The translations under genes and the position numbers were made by a program. Shown here piece after piece: positions 42,849 to 55,435 of a DNA stretch of 64,000 nucleotides (positions within the stretch are counted from its first letter, which is position 1; the number at the start of each line of letters is the position of its first letter). The stretch is from Prevotellamassilia timonensis. Its GTDB lineage: Bacteria > Bacteroidota > Bacteroidia > Bacteroidales > Bacteroidaceae. Location: positions 294,728 to 358,727 of the forward strand of contig NZ_LT629844.1 in assembly GCF_900106785.1 (NCBI RefSeq), read 5' to 3'. Below the pieces are notes generated by a model that saw only the letters and a list, made by a program, of their open reading frames with translations, was not told the origin of the DNA and did no database searches.

Positions 42849-43724
42849 TTATCCTCCAACATATATAACATCATATGAATCATTCCATATTTCTTTAATA
42901 AAATTATTTATATCAGAAGAATTAATTTGATATTTTTGCATAGGAGTTTTTGCATTAGCCAGTTTGCACATGACGCATAAGTATTCACCACCTCCATATT
43001 CAAAAGCTATAATACGGTAACCTTCGTCCCATTTTATTTTGATTTTTTCTTTTATTCCAATTGCTGGACGTTGGTTCAACGATTGCTTCAACAGACCTTC
43101 GGTTTCCATATACTTTTTAAGTAATTCCACTTGCTGTTCTTGTAGCGGAACAAGCCTTCTTTTCCGTCCCTTGCCAAATAATGACACATAATATGGCTTA
43201 ACCAAATGCAGGTCTGTCGGTGTCAGATCTATGAGTTCCTGAACTCTGGCTCCACTGTCATACAGTAACGCTATCAAGGCAAGATCACGAAGTCCGTTTC
43301 TCGTATTTACTGGTATTAACGACAACAATAGTCTTATTCCGTCAATAGACAGATAACTTACTGACTGCTTTTCGCAATGTTTCGATTTTATAGATAATAT
43401 GGATTGCCATTGGTCCAAATGGAAGATGTCAGTATACAGCATATACTTACAAAAAGTATGGAATGCAGCGAGCTTTTGATTGCGTGTTGATGTACCGCAT
43501 CCTTTGTTTTCTTCCGTCCAATGTAAAAAATCCGAAACATTGTTTCGTGTCAGATGTTCCAGCGATATCCTGTCTGCCTTAATGCATCTTGTTTTTTCCA
43601 TAAAATCTATGAATGACAAGAATGTATTTCCATATGCCCTTATGGTGTTATGGCTCAGACCTCGTTCTCCGGACAGATAACTTGTAAAAAAGCGAGTCAG
43701 ATACTTTGCAAAATCATCTTTCAT
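42849..43724 (-). pseudogene. Truncated tyrosine recombinase (RIT third member) fused to DUF7477-like fragment
   Basis: The first 220 residues are a tyrosine recombinase: SAM-like N terminus ('RGLSHNTIRAYGNTFLSFIDF') and the start of the catalytic domain with the first Arg ('LLYDSGARVQELI'). At about residue 221 (about 43064) the similarity ends and the frame continues into 'KWDEGYRIIAFEYGGGEYLCVM', a DUF7477-like repeat, to a stop at 42849. The H-x-x-R and Tyr motifs are missing, so it cannot recombine. It overlaps the second recombinase by 11 bases. A fusion created by deletion or illegitimate recombination. Confidence 0.75.
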
Positions 43725-44718
43725 AGGCTACAGGATTATTGGGTAAAGCGGGGTATAAAAAACTTGTAATGGAACTTTCCAGTTTCAGTACATCCGGATA
43801 CATCTCTTGTGTCAGCCGCACATAGGTTTCCGTATCGGACAGCTTCTTATGTCCAAGAAAAACGGAAAGAATAGGAAGCGTACAATATATATCCGCCCCG
43901 TTTCTTACTTGGTGCATCAACGAATGTACGGCAAATGTATGCCTTAGATCATGTACTCTGGGTCCTTTTTTAGCACAATGCGGAATACTGCATTTTCTTA
44001 ATATAATTCTGAACCACGCATAAACCCTGCTCTGGTTCAGAGGCAATCCGGATGGAGAAATAAAAAATGGAGACTCCATGGCATTTACATGGGGTAAAGG
44101 CAGCCTGTTCCTCGCTTCCACATATTGGCTTAACATCTGGTGCAATGACGGATAGACAGGTATCAGGCGTTGGCGCTGGTTCTTGGTTTTCCTTATCGTG
44201 ATCACTCTTTTCTCGAGATTTATATCTTGGTTCAACAATGACGTGGCTTCACTCACACGCATCCCTGTACCATACAGCAGGCGAAGAATGGCAGGTATAG
44301 AAAAAAGACGGCTGTCCATATTTCCGTGATCGCTGGCCACAAGAGAATCACACACTGTAAAAATGGAAAGCACTTGTTCGTGCGTGAAGATGTATGGTAC
44401 ATACGTATTGGCTTTGCTCTTTGGAATTCGAGGTACATAACAAGGAAAACCTATGTTATTCATATACTTTGCAAACTGTGCCAATATAGAATATTTGCTA
44501 CAAATCGTTTTATAGCTGTTATTAATCAAAGTATGTCCCCATTTGTCTATCAGTACACTTGTGATAAAAGGAGTCCGTACCTTTTCTTCGATGAAGAACC
44601 GATCGAGTAACCCTAAAACACTTTCAAAATATTTCCTTGAAAAACCCAGAGCTTCTTTTGCATCCACAAACTTTTGCATATATGGAGCGAATACGCTCAT
44701 AAATTTACATTTTTCCAT
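43714..44718 (-). CDS. Tyrosine recombinase, second of trio (RIT type)
   Basis: A 334-residue recombinase from ATG 44718, preceded by a strong GGAGG ribosome binding site 8 bases upstream (unusual for Bacteroidales). Catalytic residues: 'LLYGTGMRVSEA' (Arg I), 'HDLRHTFAVHS' (H-x-x-R) and 'LGHKKLSDTETYVRL' (His/Trp and Tyr). Overlaps the first recombinase by 14 bases and the third by 11, the mark of RIT (recombinase in trio) elements, in which three different recombinases act together on one element. Confidence 0.85.
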   Translation of the reverse strand: MEKCKFMSVFAPYMQKFVDAKEALGFSRKYFESVLGLLDRFFIEEKVRTPFITSVLIDKWGHTLINNSYKTICSKYSILAQFAKYMNNIGFPCYVPRIPKSKANTYVPYIFTHEQVLSIFTVCDSLVASDHGNMDSRLFSIPAILRLLYGTGMRVSEATSLLNQDINLEKRVITIRKTKNQRQRLIPVYPSLHQMLSQYVEARNRLPLPHVNAMESPFFISPSGLPLNQSRVYAWFRIILRKCSIPHCAKKGPRVHDLRHTFAVHSLMHQVRNGADIYCTLPILSVFLGHKKLSDTETYVRLTQEMYPDVLKLESSITSFLYPALPNNPVAYER

Positions 44719-45949
44719 AAAAGATACCTCCTTTCTGTTCGTAAAAAGCGGGATTGACAAGCGGTACGTCAAGGGCACATTTCATCAGGCTTGACAAATC
44801 TACCCTTAAATATTCCATTGTACTCAAGGAACTCTCGTGTCCCAATGATTCAGATATGACTGGCAGCGAAACACCGTTGGCAAGCAGTCTGCTGGCGAGA
44901 GAATGACGCATAGCATGAGGACCGAACTTACGTTTGGATATATCAACGCCTGATTCTCTCATAATTCTTGATATTACACCGTTTATTCCCCAACGGAACA
45001 TTGGACGATAAGGTGGACGTGCCGATAAGAATATTTCCGAATGCCCGGAAATCGGTCTGCCATAACGCAGATAATTGACTATGGCTTCACCGACATCAGT
45101 AAGCAACGGAAGCTCTATCGATTTTTTTGTTTTGTATTGGATGAATGCAATGACATTGTGATCCCAATCCAAATGGTTAAACTCCAATCTGCAAATATCC
45201 GAAGCGCGTAAACCGAGCCGTGTGGCAAGAAGCAATATTGCATAATCACGTTTCCCTACCGGACCTGATTGTTCAACCGACGACTCTATTTGTTTGACTT
45301 CTTCGGCACTATATATGGAAGGCAGTTTTTCCCGTTTGGGATAACGGTTGCGAGAAAGAACATATTCAAAATCTGTCTGAATATATTCTTTACCTGCCAG
45401 GAATCGGAGAAACAGCCGTATAGAAGAATATCTGTCCCTGGCGTTTCTACTCGTACTCAGAAAGGTCACGATTTCATCTTCTCCAATATCGCAAAGTTTT
45501 GATTTTGACTTGGTTTCCAAAAATTCAATAAAATAACTCAAATTACGGCGATGTTTTAAAACCGTAATATCATTACGCCGACTATTTACCAGCTCTTCCA
45601 GAAAAAGATGTGCAGCTTCTCCAATCTCTCCGGGCAAAGGATGTTCTTCTATTGGTACTATCCTTTTTGGAATAATACCTGTATCCAAATAAGCGGAAAG
45701 GATATGCACACTACGGGTAAGTACCCGCTTGGAGAATGGGGTTAAATTCGAAAGAATTGATTTTAGGTAACATTCTCCGGCTTCAGTCGAGTAGAACACG
45801 ATGTCTTTTTCCTGTAGATAAGGCAACAGGTATTCCGACCATTTCTTCTGGTGTAAAGTAATGCAGGCTTCCGAATACCCAAGAAACCGCAAGTGTTCTG
45901 TACATTCTTGTATCAGAACATGAATGTTTTTCTTTTTGTTGTTGGACAT
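44705..45949 (-). CDS. Tyrosine recombinase, first of trio (RIT type)
   Basis: A 414-residue recombinase from ATG 45949 ('MSNNKKKNIHVLIQECTEHL'); an in-frame ATG at 46012 is less likely. It has an extended N-terminal region, a SAM-like domain (about residues 115-215) and a catalytic domain with 'LLATRLGLRASDICRL' (Arg I), 'GPHAMRHSLASRLL' (H-x-x-R) and 'LGHESSLSTMEYLRV' (Tyr). It is the longest of the trio, like RitA. Upstream lies a 10-bp perfect hairpin and then an IS110 element. Confidence 0.85.
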   Translation of the reverse strand: MSNNKKKNIHVLIQECTEHLRFLGYSEACITLHQKKWSEYLLPYLQEKDIVFYSTEAGECYLKSILSNLTPFSKRVLTRSVHILSAYLDTGIIPKRIVPIEEHPLPGEIGEAAHLFLEELVNSRRNDITVLKHRRNLSYFIEFLETKSKSKLCDIGEDEIVTFLSTSRNARDRYSSIRLFLRFLAGKEYIQTDFEYVLSRNRYPKREKLPSIYSAEEVKQIESSVEQSGPVGKRDYAILLLATRLGLRASDICRLEFNHLDWDHNVIAFIQYKTKKSIELPLLTDVGEAIVNYLRYGRPISGHSEIFLSARPPYRPMFRWGINGVISRIMRESGVDISKRKFGPHAMRHSLASRLLANGVSLPVISESLGHESSLSTMEYLRVDLSSLMKCALDVPLVNPAFYEQKGGIFYGKM

Positions 45950-46047
45950 ATTTATTGATTTTAACGGGTGGTTTGTTCCAGCCCTATGCGAAATTACCAT
46001 TATATTATCCAAACAACATTATCAAAAGTAATATTGAAAATCAATTT

Positions 46048-46075
46048 ATTGGAAATTAAGATGAGAATTTCCAAT
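46048..46075. repeat. Perfect hairpin between RIT and IS110
   Basis: ATTGGAAATT (46048-46057) and AATTTCCAAT (46066-46075) form a 10-bp stem with an 8-base loop. It may be an element end or a terminator between the divergent recombinase and IS110 genes. Confidence 0.5.
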
Positions 46076-46142
46076 CACATGCCCACGAGATAAAAAAGGG
46101 ACCGCAGCAAAACATAAATCAAGCCCGCTTCAGTTTCCTATA

Positions 46143-46174
46143 TTGGCAAATGTTGCCAAAATCCCGTATATTTG
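46143..46174 (+). promoter_or_regulatory. IS110 promoter with palindrome
   Basis: TATATTTG (46167-46174) is a Bacteroidales -7 box 40 bases before the transposase. TTGGCAA-ATG-TTGCCAA (46143-46159) is an inverted repeat overlapping the expected -33 position (TTGG at 46143). Confidence 0.55.
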
Positions 46175-46214
46175 TGGGAAAACAGGCTCTAACGCCTAAT
46201 TAAATTAAAAGCTT

Positions 46215-47375
46215 ATGAAAACTGTAGCAGGGCTTGATGTGCACAAAGATAGTGTATATCTCTGTATTTTGCGAGAAAACGGGGAGAAAATAGAACGCGT
46301 ATACGGCGTTTTGACTCCACAACTCGATTCCATGCGCGATTTTATGGCAGAAAACGAAGTCAGCGAAGTCGCAATGGAAAGCACAAGTGTGTATTGGATT
46401 CCCATCTGGCGCGTACTTGTTGATTCATTTGAACTCAAGTTGGTTAATCCTTACTTTATTAAGCAACTTCCTGGGCGTAAAAGTGATGTCAAGGATGCTC
46501 AATGGATTGCGGAATGCGTCATGAAGGAACTAATTCGTGGAAGCTTTATTCCACCTCCTTTAATCCAACAACTCCGCTTGTACGACAGACGAATATTCGA
46601 GTTGAATGCGGAATTAGTAAGAAAGTATTCCAAGATTGATGCGATATTGCAGCGCTGTAATATTCGTTTGAGTAACTATGTGTCCAATACAGATTGCAAG
46701 AGTTACAAAAATGTTGTCAAGCGTATATCTGAAGGTGTAACTTCACCGCAAGAACTACTTATGCTCGTACACAAACGCATTATAAACAAGCATGGCGAGG
46801 ATACGATACTGGCAGCACTTACAGGTGTCGTTTCCGAAGCTGAAATAGACATGCTTGCACAATATGTTGCAGAATCAGCCTTATTGGAGGATAACAAGAA
46901 CAAATGCATTGAAAAAATGCGGGAAATCTGCAACAGGGAGTTTGAGGAACAGATGAAGAACCTTCAGACAATCCCAGGTGTAAGCGAGCGTTCCGCCCTG
47001 ACAGTCCTTGCCGAGATAGGTCCAGACGTAAATGCGTTCCCGAGTGCCAAACATCTCGTCTCTTGGTGCGGTTTCAACCCAAGAAATGACGAAAGTAACA
47101 AGAAAATCAAATCGAACAAGATTACTCACGGGAACAGATTCATCAGAATTGCCAGTGTTCAATGCGCATGGGCTGCATCAAGAACGAAAGATTGTTACTT
47201 CTCTAAGTTTTACGCATTTCACACACAAGTGAGGAAGAAATTCAAGTTGAAAGTAGTGGTAGCTGTGGCCAGAAAAATACTTGTGTGCATTTGGCACATT
47301 CTGAAATTCAATGTTTCATACAAGGACTTTGAACCCCAAAAGTCTGTTGCTAAAGATTGTACTCAGCTTGCTTAG
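46215..47375 (+). CDS. IS110-family transposase
   Basis: A 386-residue protein with an N-terminal RuvC-like DEDD domain: 'GLDVHKDSVYLCIL' (D), 'AMESTSVYWIP' (E), and 'GRKSDVKDAQWIAE' (D, D). The C-terminal Tnp20 domain ('IPGVSERSALTVLAEIGPDVNAF', 'HLVSWCGFNPRNDES') carries the catalytic Ser region ('KITHGNRFIRIASVQCAW'). IS110 elements move as circles guided by a bridge RNA encoded in a non-coding end. The flanks of this gene (about 140 bp left, about 300 bp right) are the candidate places. Bacteroidales-type promoter. Its right flank touches the Firmicutes-type block. Confidence 0.9.
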   Translation: MKTVAGLDVHKDSVYLCILRENGEKIERVYGVLTPQLDSMRDFMAENEVSEVAMESTSVYWIPIWRVLVDSFELKLVNPYFIKQLPGRKSDVKDAQWIAECVMKELIRGSFIPPPLIQQLRLYDRRIFELNAELVRKYSKIDAILQRCNIRLSNYVSNTDCKSYKNVVKRISEGVTSPQELLMLVHKRIINKHGEDTILAALTGVVSEAEIDMLAQYVAESALLEDNKNKCIEKMREICNREFEEQMKNLQTIPGVSERSALTVLAEIGPDVNAFPSAKHLVSWCGFNPRNDESNKKIKSNKITHGNRFIRIASVQCAWAASRTKDCYFSKFYAFHTQVRKKFKLKVVVAVARKILVCIWHILKFNVSYKDFEPQKSVAKDCTQLA

Positions 47376-47673
47376 TGCAAGCTGTAACAATAAGTTTCCA
47401 TTGCAAGGCTATTAAGTTTCTGGTAGTTCGACTCCGTCCTTGTAAATTAGCCAAAGCCTTGGATACTTGTGGATGCCCACGTATAGCTTCGAGCTAGAAG
47501 AGAAAAATACCTTTTTACATACGTGTCGTCTCTTCAATTTTGGAGAGACTGGATATTTGCGCTGTATAGAAAACGAATATTGGGATTTCGTGTGTTACTT
47601 AGGATACTCATAATCCTTTTTTAGAGAAAACTTATAGTTGTTATTGCTTTGGATAATCTTTTACTTTGGATAA
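47376..47673. other. IS110 right flank and junction with Firmicutes-type DNA
   Basis: About 300 bp, AT-rich, no gene. GTCTCT-TCAATTTTGG-AGAGAC forms a hairpin near 47528-47549. CTTTGGATAATC occurs twice, at 47647-47658 and 47664-47675. The second copy runs directly into the truncated topB sequence. This places the junction at about 47674. Confidence 0.6.
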
Positions 47674-47993
47674 TCGCGCCCGCTGTCGCAAGCATTGATA
47701 ATCTCGGTAACGTCGCTGCGGTGCATAAGGTCTTTGAGAATGGAAAACTGCTGCTCCTTGCCGCTGGCAACAATAAACTGCCACTCCTGCGGGACAATGG
47801 GAAGATCGTCGTACTTCCATTTACGGAATTGTTCATTGTAGGTCGCCGCGTCTGCAAGGCTAATCAAATGCCCGATACACCACGACACAAGGTAGCCGCC
47901 GCCCTCAAAATATCCGCTGCGCTTTTCATTCGCGCCCATAACGGCGGCAATCGCCGCCCCGACGCTCGGTTTTTCTGCAATTACAAGTTTCAT
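47674..47993 (-). pseudogene. topB: DNA topoisomerase III, N-terminal fragment
   Basis: Only about 106 residues of a type IA topoisomerase remain. 'MKLVIAEKPSVGAAIAAVMGA' is the TOPRIM start (catalytic Glu), and 'INACDSGRD' is the D-x-D region, which should read CDxGREGELI. Similarity stops after the Arg codon at about 47674. A few foreign codons follow to 47661. The full protein has about 700 residues, so the gene is inactive. Its start overlaps the stop of the DUF4366 gene by four bases, the normal arrangement in this element. Confidence 0.88.
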
Positions 47994-48739
47994 AGATTAT
48001 CGTCCTCCTGCTCGGTCTGTTCGGTTTCGACTACTTCCGTTTCCTCGTCGTCCTCGTCAAAATCAAGGTCGTCAAGGCTGCTGCTGCCTTTCGCCGCGTC
48101 CTTTTTGGGCTTCAAAATCTTAAAGTAGTAGAACGCGCCGCCGCCCGCTGCGGCAACAAGCAGCACGACAAGCAGAATACCCATGCCGCCGCCTTTTTCT
48201 TCTTCCGGCGGCTGCTCGGTTTCTTCCGGCTCCGGCTCGGCTTCCACACCCGCGCACTCGCTCATGTTGACGCTGCAAACCGGGCAAGCGGTGTTGACGC
48301 TTCCGGCAACGCATTTATCGGTGCAGCTACAAACGGGGGCTTCGGTCTGCCCGTCCTCCATAAGGGCGGTTAAATCCGCTTCGTCCACTTGGTTAAGGAA
48401 ATGGACGGTATTTTCCCCGTCCTCGGCGCGGTCAATGATGATGTAAAAATAGTTGCCACTTTTGGTAACGACGGTGATAAACTGCTTGTCGCCGGACGCT
48501 TCACCCGTTATATCGTCCACAAGGGACATATTCCCGTCCGGGGTAAGGGGCTGCGGCTCATAGCCGCCCGTCGTTTCTTCCGGCTCGGTTTCCGGCGCGG
48601 GGGTTTCCTCGGTTACGGGGGTAGGCGTGTCGTCGCTTTCATCGCCACCGCCCGCATAAGCGGTAACAGAAAAGCCGCACATGATAACCAGTGCGGCAAG
48701 CAATACGGTAAACTTTCGGATTATCTTTTTATTCTTCAT
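47990..48739 (-). CDS. DUF4366 membrane-anchored protein
   Basis: A 249-residue protein from ATG 48739: signal peptide ('KKIIRKFTVLLAALVIMCGFSVTAYA'), a Pro/Glu/Thr-rich linker, and a DUF4366 core ('FITVVTKSGNYFYIIIDRAEDGENTVHFLNQVDEADL'). A Cys-rich patch ('CSCTDKC', 'CPVCSVNMSEC') precedes a C-terminal membrane helix ('MGILLVVLLVAAAGGGAFYYF') with an acidic cytoplasmic tail. Standard accessory protein of Tn1549-type ICEs, probably part of the cell-surface side of the mating channel; function not established. Confidence 0.85.
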   Translation of the reverse strand: MKNKKIIRKFTVLLAALVIMCGFSVTAYAGGGDESDDTPTPVTEETPAPETEPEETTGGYEPQPLTPDGNMSLVDDITGEASGDKQFITVVTKSGNYFYIIIDRAEDGENTVHFLNQVDEADLTALMEDGQTEAPVCSCTDKCVAGSVNTACPVCSVNMSECAGVEAEPEPEETEQPPEEEKGGGMGILLVVLLVAAAGGGAFYYFKILKPKKDAAKGSSSLDDLDFDEDDEETEVVETEQTEQEDDNL

Positions 48740-48995
48740 TGTCGTTGTCCTCCTGTTCGGCGGGGTAAGTGGCTTCCGGCTGCGGCAAGGTGATTTCGCC
48801 GCTGGCGTAAGCGGAGAGGAACGCGGCAAGCTGCGTCCCGTCAAGGTGTACCGCCTTTACCATTTGCACGATCTGCGCGTTTTCTTCCTCGACTTTCTGC
48901 GCTTCAAGGTCTTTCAGCTTCTTTTGCTGTTCAAGGATTTTTGCCCTCGTTTTCTCAATATCCCTTTCGATACGGTCAAGTTTCGTGTTCGCCAT
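48729..48995 (-). CDS. DUF4315 small coiled-coil protein
   Basis: An 88-residue protein (ATG 48995, 10 bases after a GGAG site; the ATG at 49001 is too close to it). Coiled coil 'KLDRIERDIEKTRAKILEQQKKLKDLEAQKVEEENAQIV' then an acidic tail. DUF4315 is a regular member of Tn1549-type ICEs located beside DUF4366. Overlaps the DUF4366 start by 11 bases. Confidence 0.85.
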   Translation of the reverse strand: MANTKLDRIERDIEKTRAKILEQQKKLKDLEAQKVEEENAQIVQMVKAVHLDGTQLAAFLSAYASGEITLPQPEATYPAEQEDNDNEE

Positions 48996-49001
48996 AGTCA
49001 T

Positions 49002-49724
49002 TTACTCCTTTCCAAACTGTTCTTTCCATGAATAGCTGCGCCCCAATCCCTTAACGGTTTTAAGATAGGGCATAGCGTTTTCTTCCAAAGTCGCCGCCCG
49101 GTTAAATAGATCGGGATAGTGTTCTTTGAGATATAAAATCTCTTGTTTCTTCATGCTCGGACAAAAGAAACAGGACGATTTACCCGGCTGCGGCAATCCT
49201 GCCGCTTTGATTTCCCGGATACAATCGTCCCTGTTCCAGCCCCATTCTTCAATGAGGGGGTAGCGGTTATGATATTTTTTGTCGGCTTCGTTGTACTTGC
49301 GGGAATGTTCATACCGTTTCACTTCTCCCGCGTCATAGCCGATATAGCGGTTGACTTTCTCGCCGCGCTGCCATACTTCGCGGCAAGGCGCATAGTGGTT
49401 GCAAAACTTTTCCTGCGGTGCGATTTTGTGTTTCTGCGAACAACGCTTATGCCCGTAGGCAATCGACGGGAGCGTATGAGAGCGCAAGCACTCGGTTTCA
49501 AGAGATAGGCGGTTGCCGTAGCGGTCAACATACTGCACAACGGTAATCTGCGGCATACCGTGTTCCGCAAGCCATTGATTGATTATCTCGATAAATTGAT
49601 AGGTATGCGGGTGTTCCGCGCCCGTATCGGCAAAGGTGATAAGGTCAATCGGGATTTTGTGCTTGTATAGGCCAATAAGTAAGGCGGCACTATTCGTGCC
49701 GCCGCCAAAAGATACAATATTCAT
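49002..49724 (-). CDS. PAPS-reductase-like PP-loop protein
   Basis: A 240-residue protein of the phosphoadenosine-phosphosulfate-reductase/DndC-like superfamily. The PP-loop nucleotide-binding motif 'SFGGGTNSAALLIG' is at the N terminus. 'LITFADTGAEHPHTYQFIEIIN' and a Cys cluster ('CSQKHKI', 'CNHYAPC', 'CFFCPS') are compatible with an iron-sulfur cluster. Found in some Firmicutes ICEs and phages; possibly an ATP-dependent modifying enzyme of DNA or tRNA. Lies 13 bases downstream of the C40 hydrolase stop. Confidence 0.75.
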   Translation of the reverse strand: MNIVSFGGGTNSAALLIGLYKHKIPIDLITFADTGAEHPHTYQFIEIINQWLAEHGMPQITVVQYVDRYGNRLSLETECLRSHTLPSIAYGHKRCSQKHKIAPQEKFCNHYAPCREVWQRGEKVNRYIGYDAGEVKRYEHSRKYNEADKKYHNRYPLIEEWGWNRDDCIREIKAAGLPQPGKSSCFFCPSMKKQEILYLKEHYPDLFNRAATLEENAMPYLKTVKGLGRSYSWKEQFGKE

Positions 49725-49737
49725 TTTTCAACTCCTT

Positions 49738-52685
<2,948 letters not shown>

Positions 52686-52689
<4 letters not shown>

Positions 52690-55082
52690 GCCGACACCTC
52701 GCCGGGTTTGGTCGTCATTACACGATAGAGTTCCGTATCTTGCGGGAAACGGTCAATAAAGGGCAAAATCACGTTGCCATAGAAGATAAGCCCCTCGCCC
52801 GCGTCGGAATGGGTTACATAGGTCATTTGCTGCTGCGAAATGTTAAGCTGCTTTGCAAGGATTTCCCTGTCGCCCTGGGCTTGGTTGAGCATATACACAA
52901 AATCGCTGTTTTCAAAAATGTTCTCCACCTCGCGGGACGATAACAAATCTTTCACGTTTTGGGTGATACCTGTCGGAATACCGCCCCATTTTCTAAAACG
53001 CTTCCAAATCTCAACGCTGTACGCTGCGGTCTGTTCCTCTTTGAGCAGCAAATGAAACTCGTCGATATAGTACCGCGTCGCCTTGCCTTCGCTGCGGTTT
53101 ATGGTAACTCTGTTCCAAACTTGATCTTGGACAATGAGCATACCGAGTTTTCGTAGCTGGGTGCCGAGTTCTTTAATATCAAAGCAGACAAGGCGGTTGT
53201 GAATGTCAACGTTTGTTTGGTGGTTAAACACGTTCAAACTGCCATTTACATAGAGTTCCAATGCCGACGCGATACGCTGCGCTTCCTTTTCCGGCTGCTT
53301 CTTGATTTCATTGTAGAGGTCGCCCAAAATCGGCATATTCTCCGGCTTCGGGTCTGCAAGGTAGCTGCGGTACACGCTGATAACGGCGCGGTCAATCAAA
53401 GTCTTTTCAACCGCTTCCAGCCCGTTTTTGCCGCCCATAATCAACTCGCAAAAGGAAAGGATAAAATCGCTCTTTAAGGCTATGGGCGTGTCGCCCTCGC
53501 TGTAATTGAGGTTTATATCCATCGGGTTAATGTACTGCGTGCTGTTCTGCGAAACCTTGATAACCTGCCCTTTCAGCCGTTCCACAAGGGGGTAATATTC
53601 CGCTTCCGGGTCGCAAATGATAATATCGTCTGCGGTAATGAGAAAAGCGTTGGTGATCTCGCGCTTTGCCGAAAAACTCTTGCCGCTGCCGGGTGTGCCG
53701 AGTATCAAGCCGTTAGGGTTCTTCAGCCTTTTCCTGTCGCACAAAATCATGTTATTCGATAATGCGTTTAAGCCGTAATACAACGCTTCGCCGCTTTGGA
53801 ACAGCTCTTGTACCGTAAAGGGGACGAAAATGGCGGTGCTGGAAGTCGTCAAGCCCCGCTGGATTTGGATTAGGTTTTCGCCCAATGGGATAGAGGACAT
53901 AAGCCCCTGTTCCTGCCGGTAGTCAAGGCGGGTGAGCATACAGTTGTATTTCTGTGCGATACTTGCGGCCTGAAATACGTCGTTGTCCAATTTCTGCTTT
54001 GTGTCTGCCACATTCAAAACTAACAGCGTAAGCAAAAACATTCGCTCGTTCCGGCTCTGCAAATCCCGCAAAAGGTTTTTCGCTTCGCCGCCGTAGGTGG
54101 CAAGGTCGGACGGAATTATATCCATATCGTAGCCGCTGCGGATTGCCTTTTTCTGTTCCTCGATTTTCATACGGTCAAGGTCGGTGATTTTCCGCTTGAT
54201 CGTCTTGATCGCTTCGTTGTGGTCGATACTCTGAATGTGCAGATTGACGACAATCCCGTTTTCCGCTTCCATGAAGTCGGCAAGCATACGGTCTGAAAGT
54301 TCCGGCGCGGCAATCTGCAAAAAGGAAACCGCGCCAAACTTCCCGCCCATTTGAAACATTCGCCCGTCGCCAAAACGGAAAGAGGACGGGGCAATAAAGT
54401 CTTTGACGGAAAGGCCGCTTACGGGTAGCCATTCCCACGCAAAGTTGAAGCGTTCCCCGTCCGGGTGGAAAAGCCCATGCAGCACTTCAAGCCGCTGCTT
54501 CCCGTCCAATACCCGCGCCGCCGCGCCGATCACCTTAAAATGGTTGAGGGTGTCCGTTTCGATACGGGCAAGCCGCGCCCGCGCCGATTTAATATCTTTT
54601 GCTTCAATGGTAAAGGTGAGAAACTTTGTCTTGATAAGCCCGTTGTTGCCGCGTTCAAGCTGTGTTTGCAGCATTTCGGTGTATTCGGCTCTGATACTGT
54701 CAAAGTCGTCATTCTGTGGGGCAATCGTGATACTGCTCTTGAAATCCTCCTTGTTCGCATGGCGGCTGATTAAGGAAAGCTGCACACTGATAGAAGCGTC
54801 AAAAGAGTTATACATATCGCAAAGGGCTTCAAAAATGGCGGTCTTGTCGTCCGGCTGCGCAAGCTGATAGTTAATATCTTCAAACTCAATGCACTTGGAA
54901 TACCGCCCGTTTGCAAGGCGGCAAATCCCGTCCTTATACATTCGTTCAAACGGTATGCTGTCCTGCGCCGTATGGGGCTTCCCGTCGCCCTTTGACTGCC
55001 GGATAAGCGCGTCGATCTGTTTCTTTTCCTGCCGCGTAAGTTTACGCTTTTTGTTTTGGGTCTTTCCCTTTTCCTTTGACAA
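52686..55082 (-). CDS. VirB4-type conjugation ATPase
   Basis: A 798-residue ATPase that energises the type IV secretion channel at the membrane. Walker A 'LGTPGSGKSFSAK' near residues 457-469; Walker B region 'TRYYIDEFHLLL' near residue 660; then the Arg/Gln motif 'GITQNVKDLL'. N terminus is basic. Length and layout match TraE/TrsE-like VirB4 proteins of Tn1549-type ICEs. The start overlaps the PrgI gene by about 40 bases. Confidence 0.93.
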
Positions 55083-55434
55083 TCGCCCGTACCTCCTTAT
55101 CTAATCGCTCCTGCCGCGCAAGGGCGGTATAAAAATTGTTGGTCTGATAAGGTCGCTCTTTGGGGCGAAGAAACTTCACTTCCACAAATTGCCGTATAAT
55201 CACTTCCAGCGGTTGCCCGTTCTTCTCGTACATAGCGAGTAGGAACATGGGCAGCATGGCAAGCACCATGCACAAAGCCGCCGTTGTCGTTCCCGCGCTG
55301 TCCTTTGTCAAAAAGAATAGCGGTAGCCCGATAGCCACCGCCGCGCCGAAACAGAGTAATTGTCTTTTGGTAAGGTTGAACATTACCTTGCTCTTGATTT
55401 TGGTTAAATCCTTTGGGACGGTTACATACGCCAT
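55042..55434 (-). CDS. PrgI-family membrane protein
   Basis: A 130-residue protein from ATG 55434 ('MAYVTVPKDLTKIKSKVMFNLTKRQLLCF'). Two membrane helices ('FGAAVAIGLPLFFL', 'LCMVLAMLPMFLLAMYE') and a basic tail. PrgI-family proteins are inner-membrane parts of Gram-positive type IV secretion systems and always lie before virB4. Start is 2 bases after the MT-A70 stop. Confidence 0.9.
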   Translation of the reverse strand: MAYVTVPKDLTKIKSKVMFNLTKRQLLCFGAAVAIGLPLFFLTKDSAGTTTAALCMVLAMLPMFLLAMYEKNGQPLEVIIRQFVEVKFLRPKERPYQTNNFYTALARQERLDKEVRAIVKGKGKDPKQKA

Positions 55435-55435
55435 T

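Larger units (their letters stand above)
43064..46075 (-). mobile_element. RIT (recombinase-in-trio) element, truncated at its 3' end
   Basis: Three consecutive tyrosine recombinases with overlapping coding ends in one direction, as in RIT elements described from many phyla. The third member is cut at about 43064. No terminal inverted repeats could be defined; the hairpin at 46048-46075 may belong to the intact end. Confidence 0.6.
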
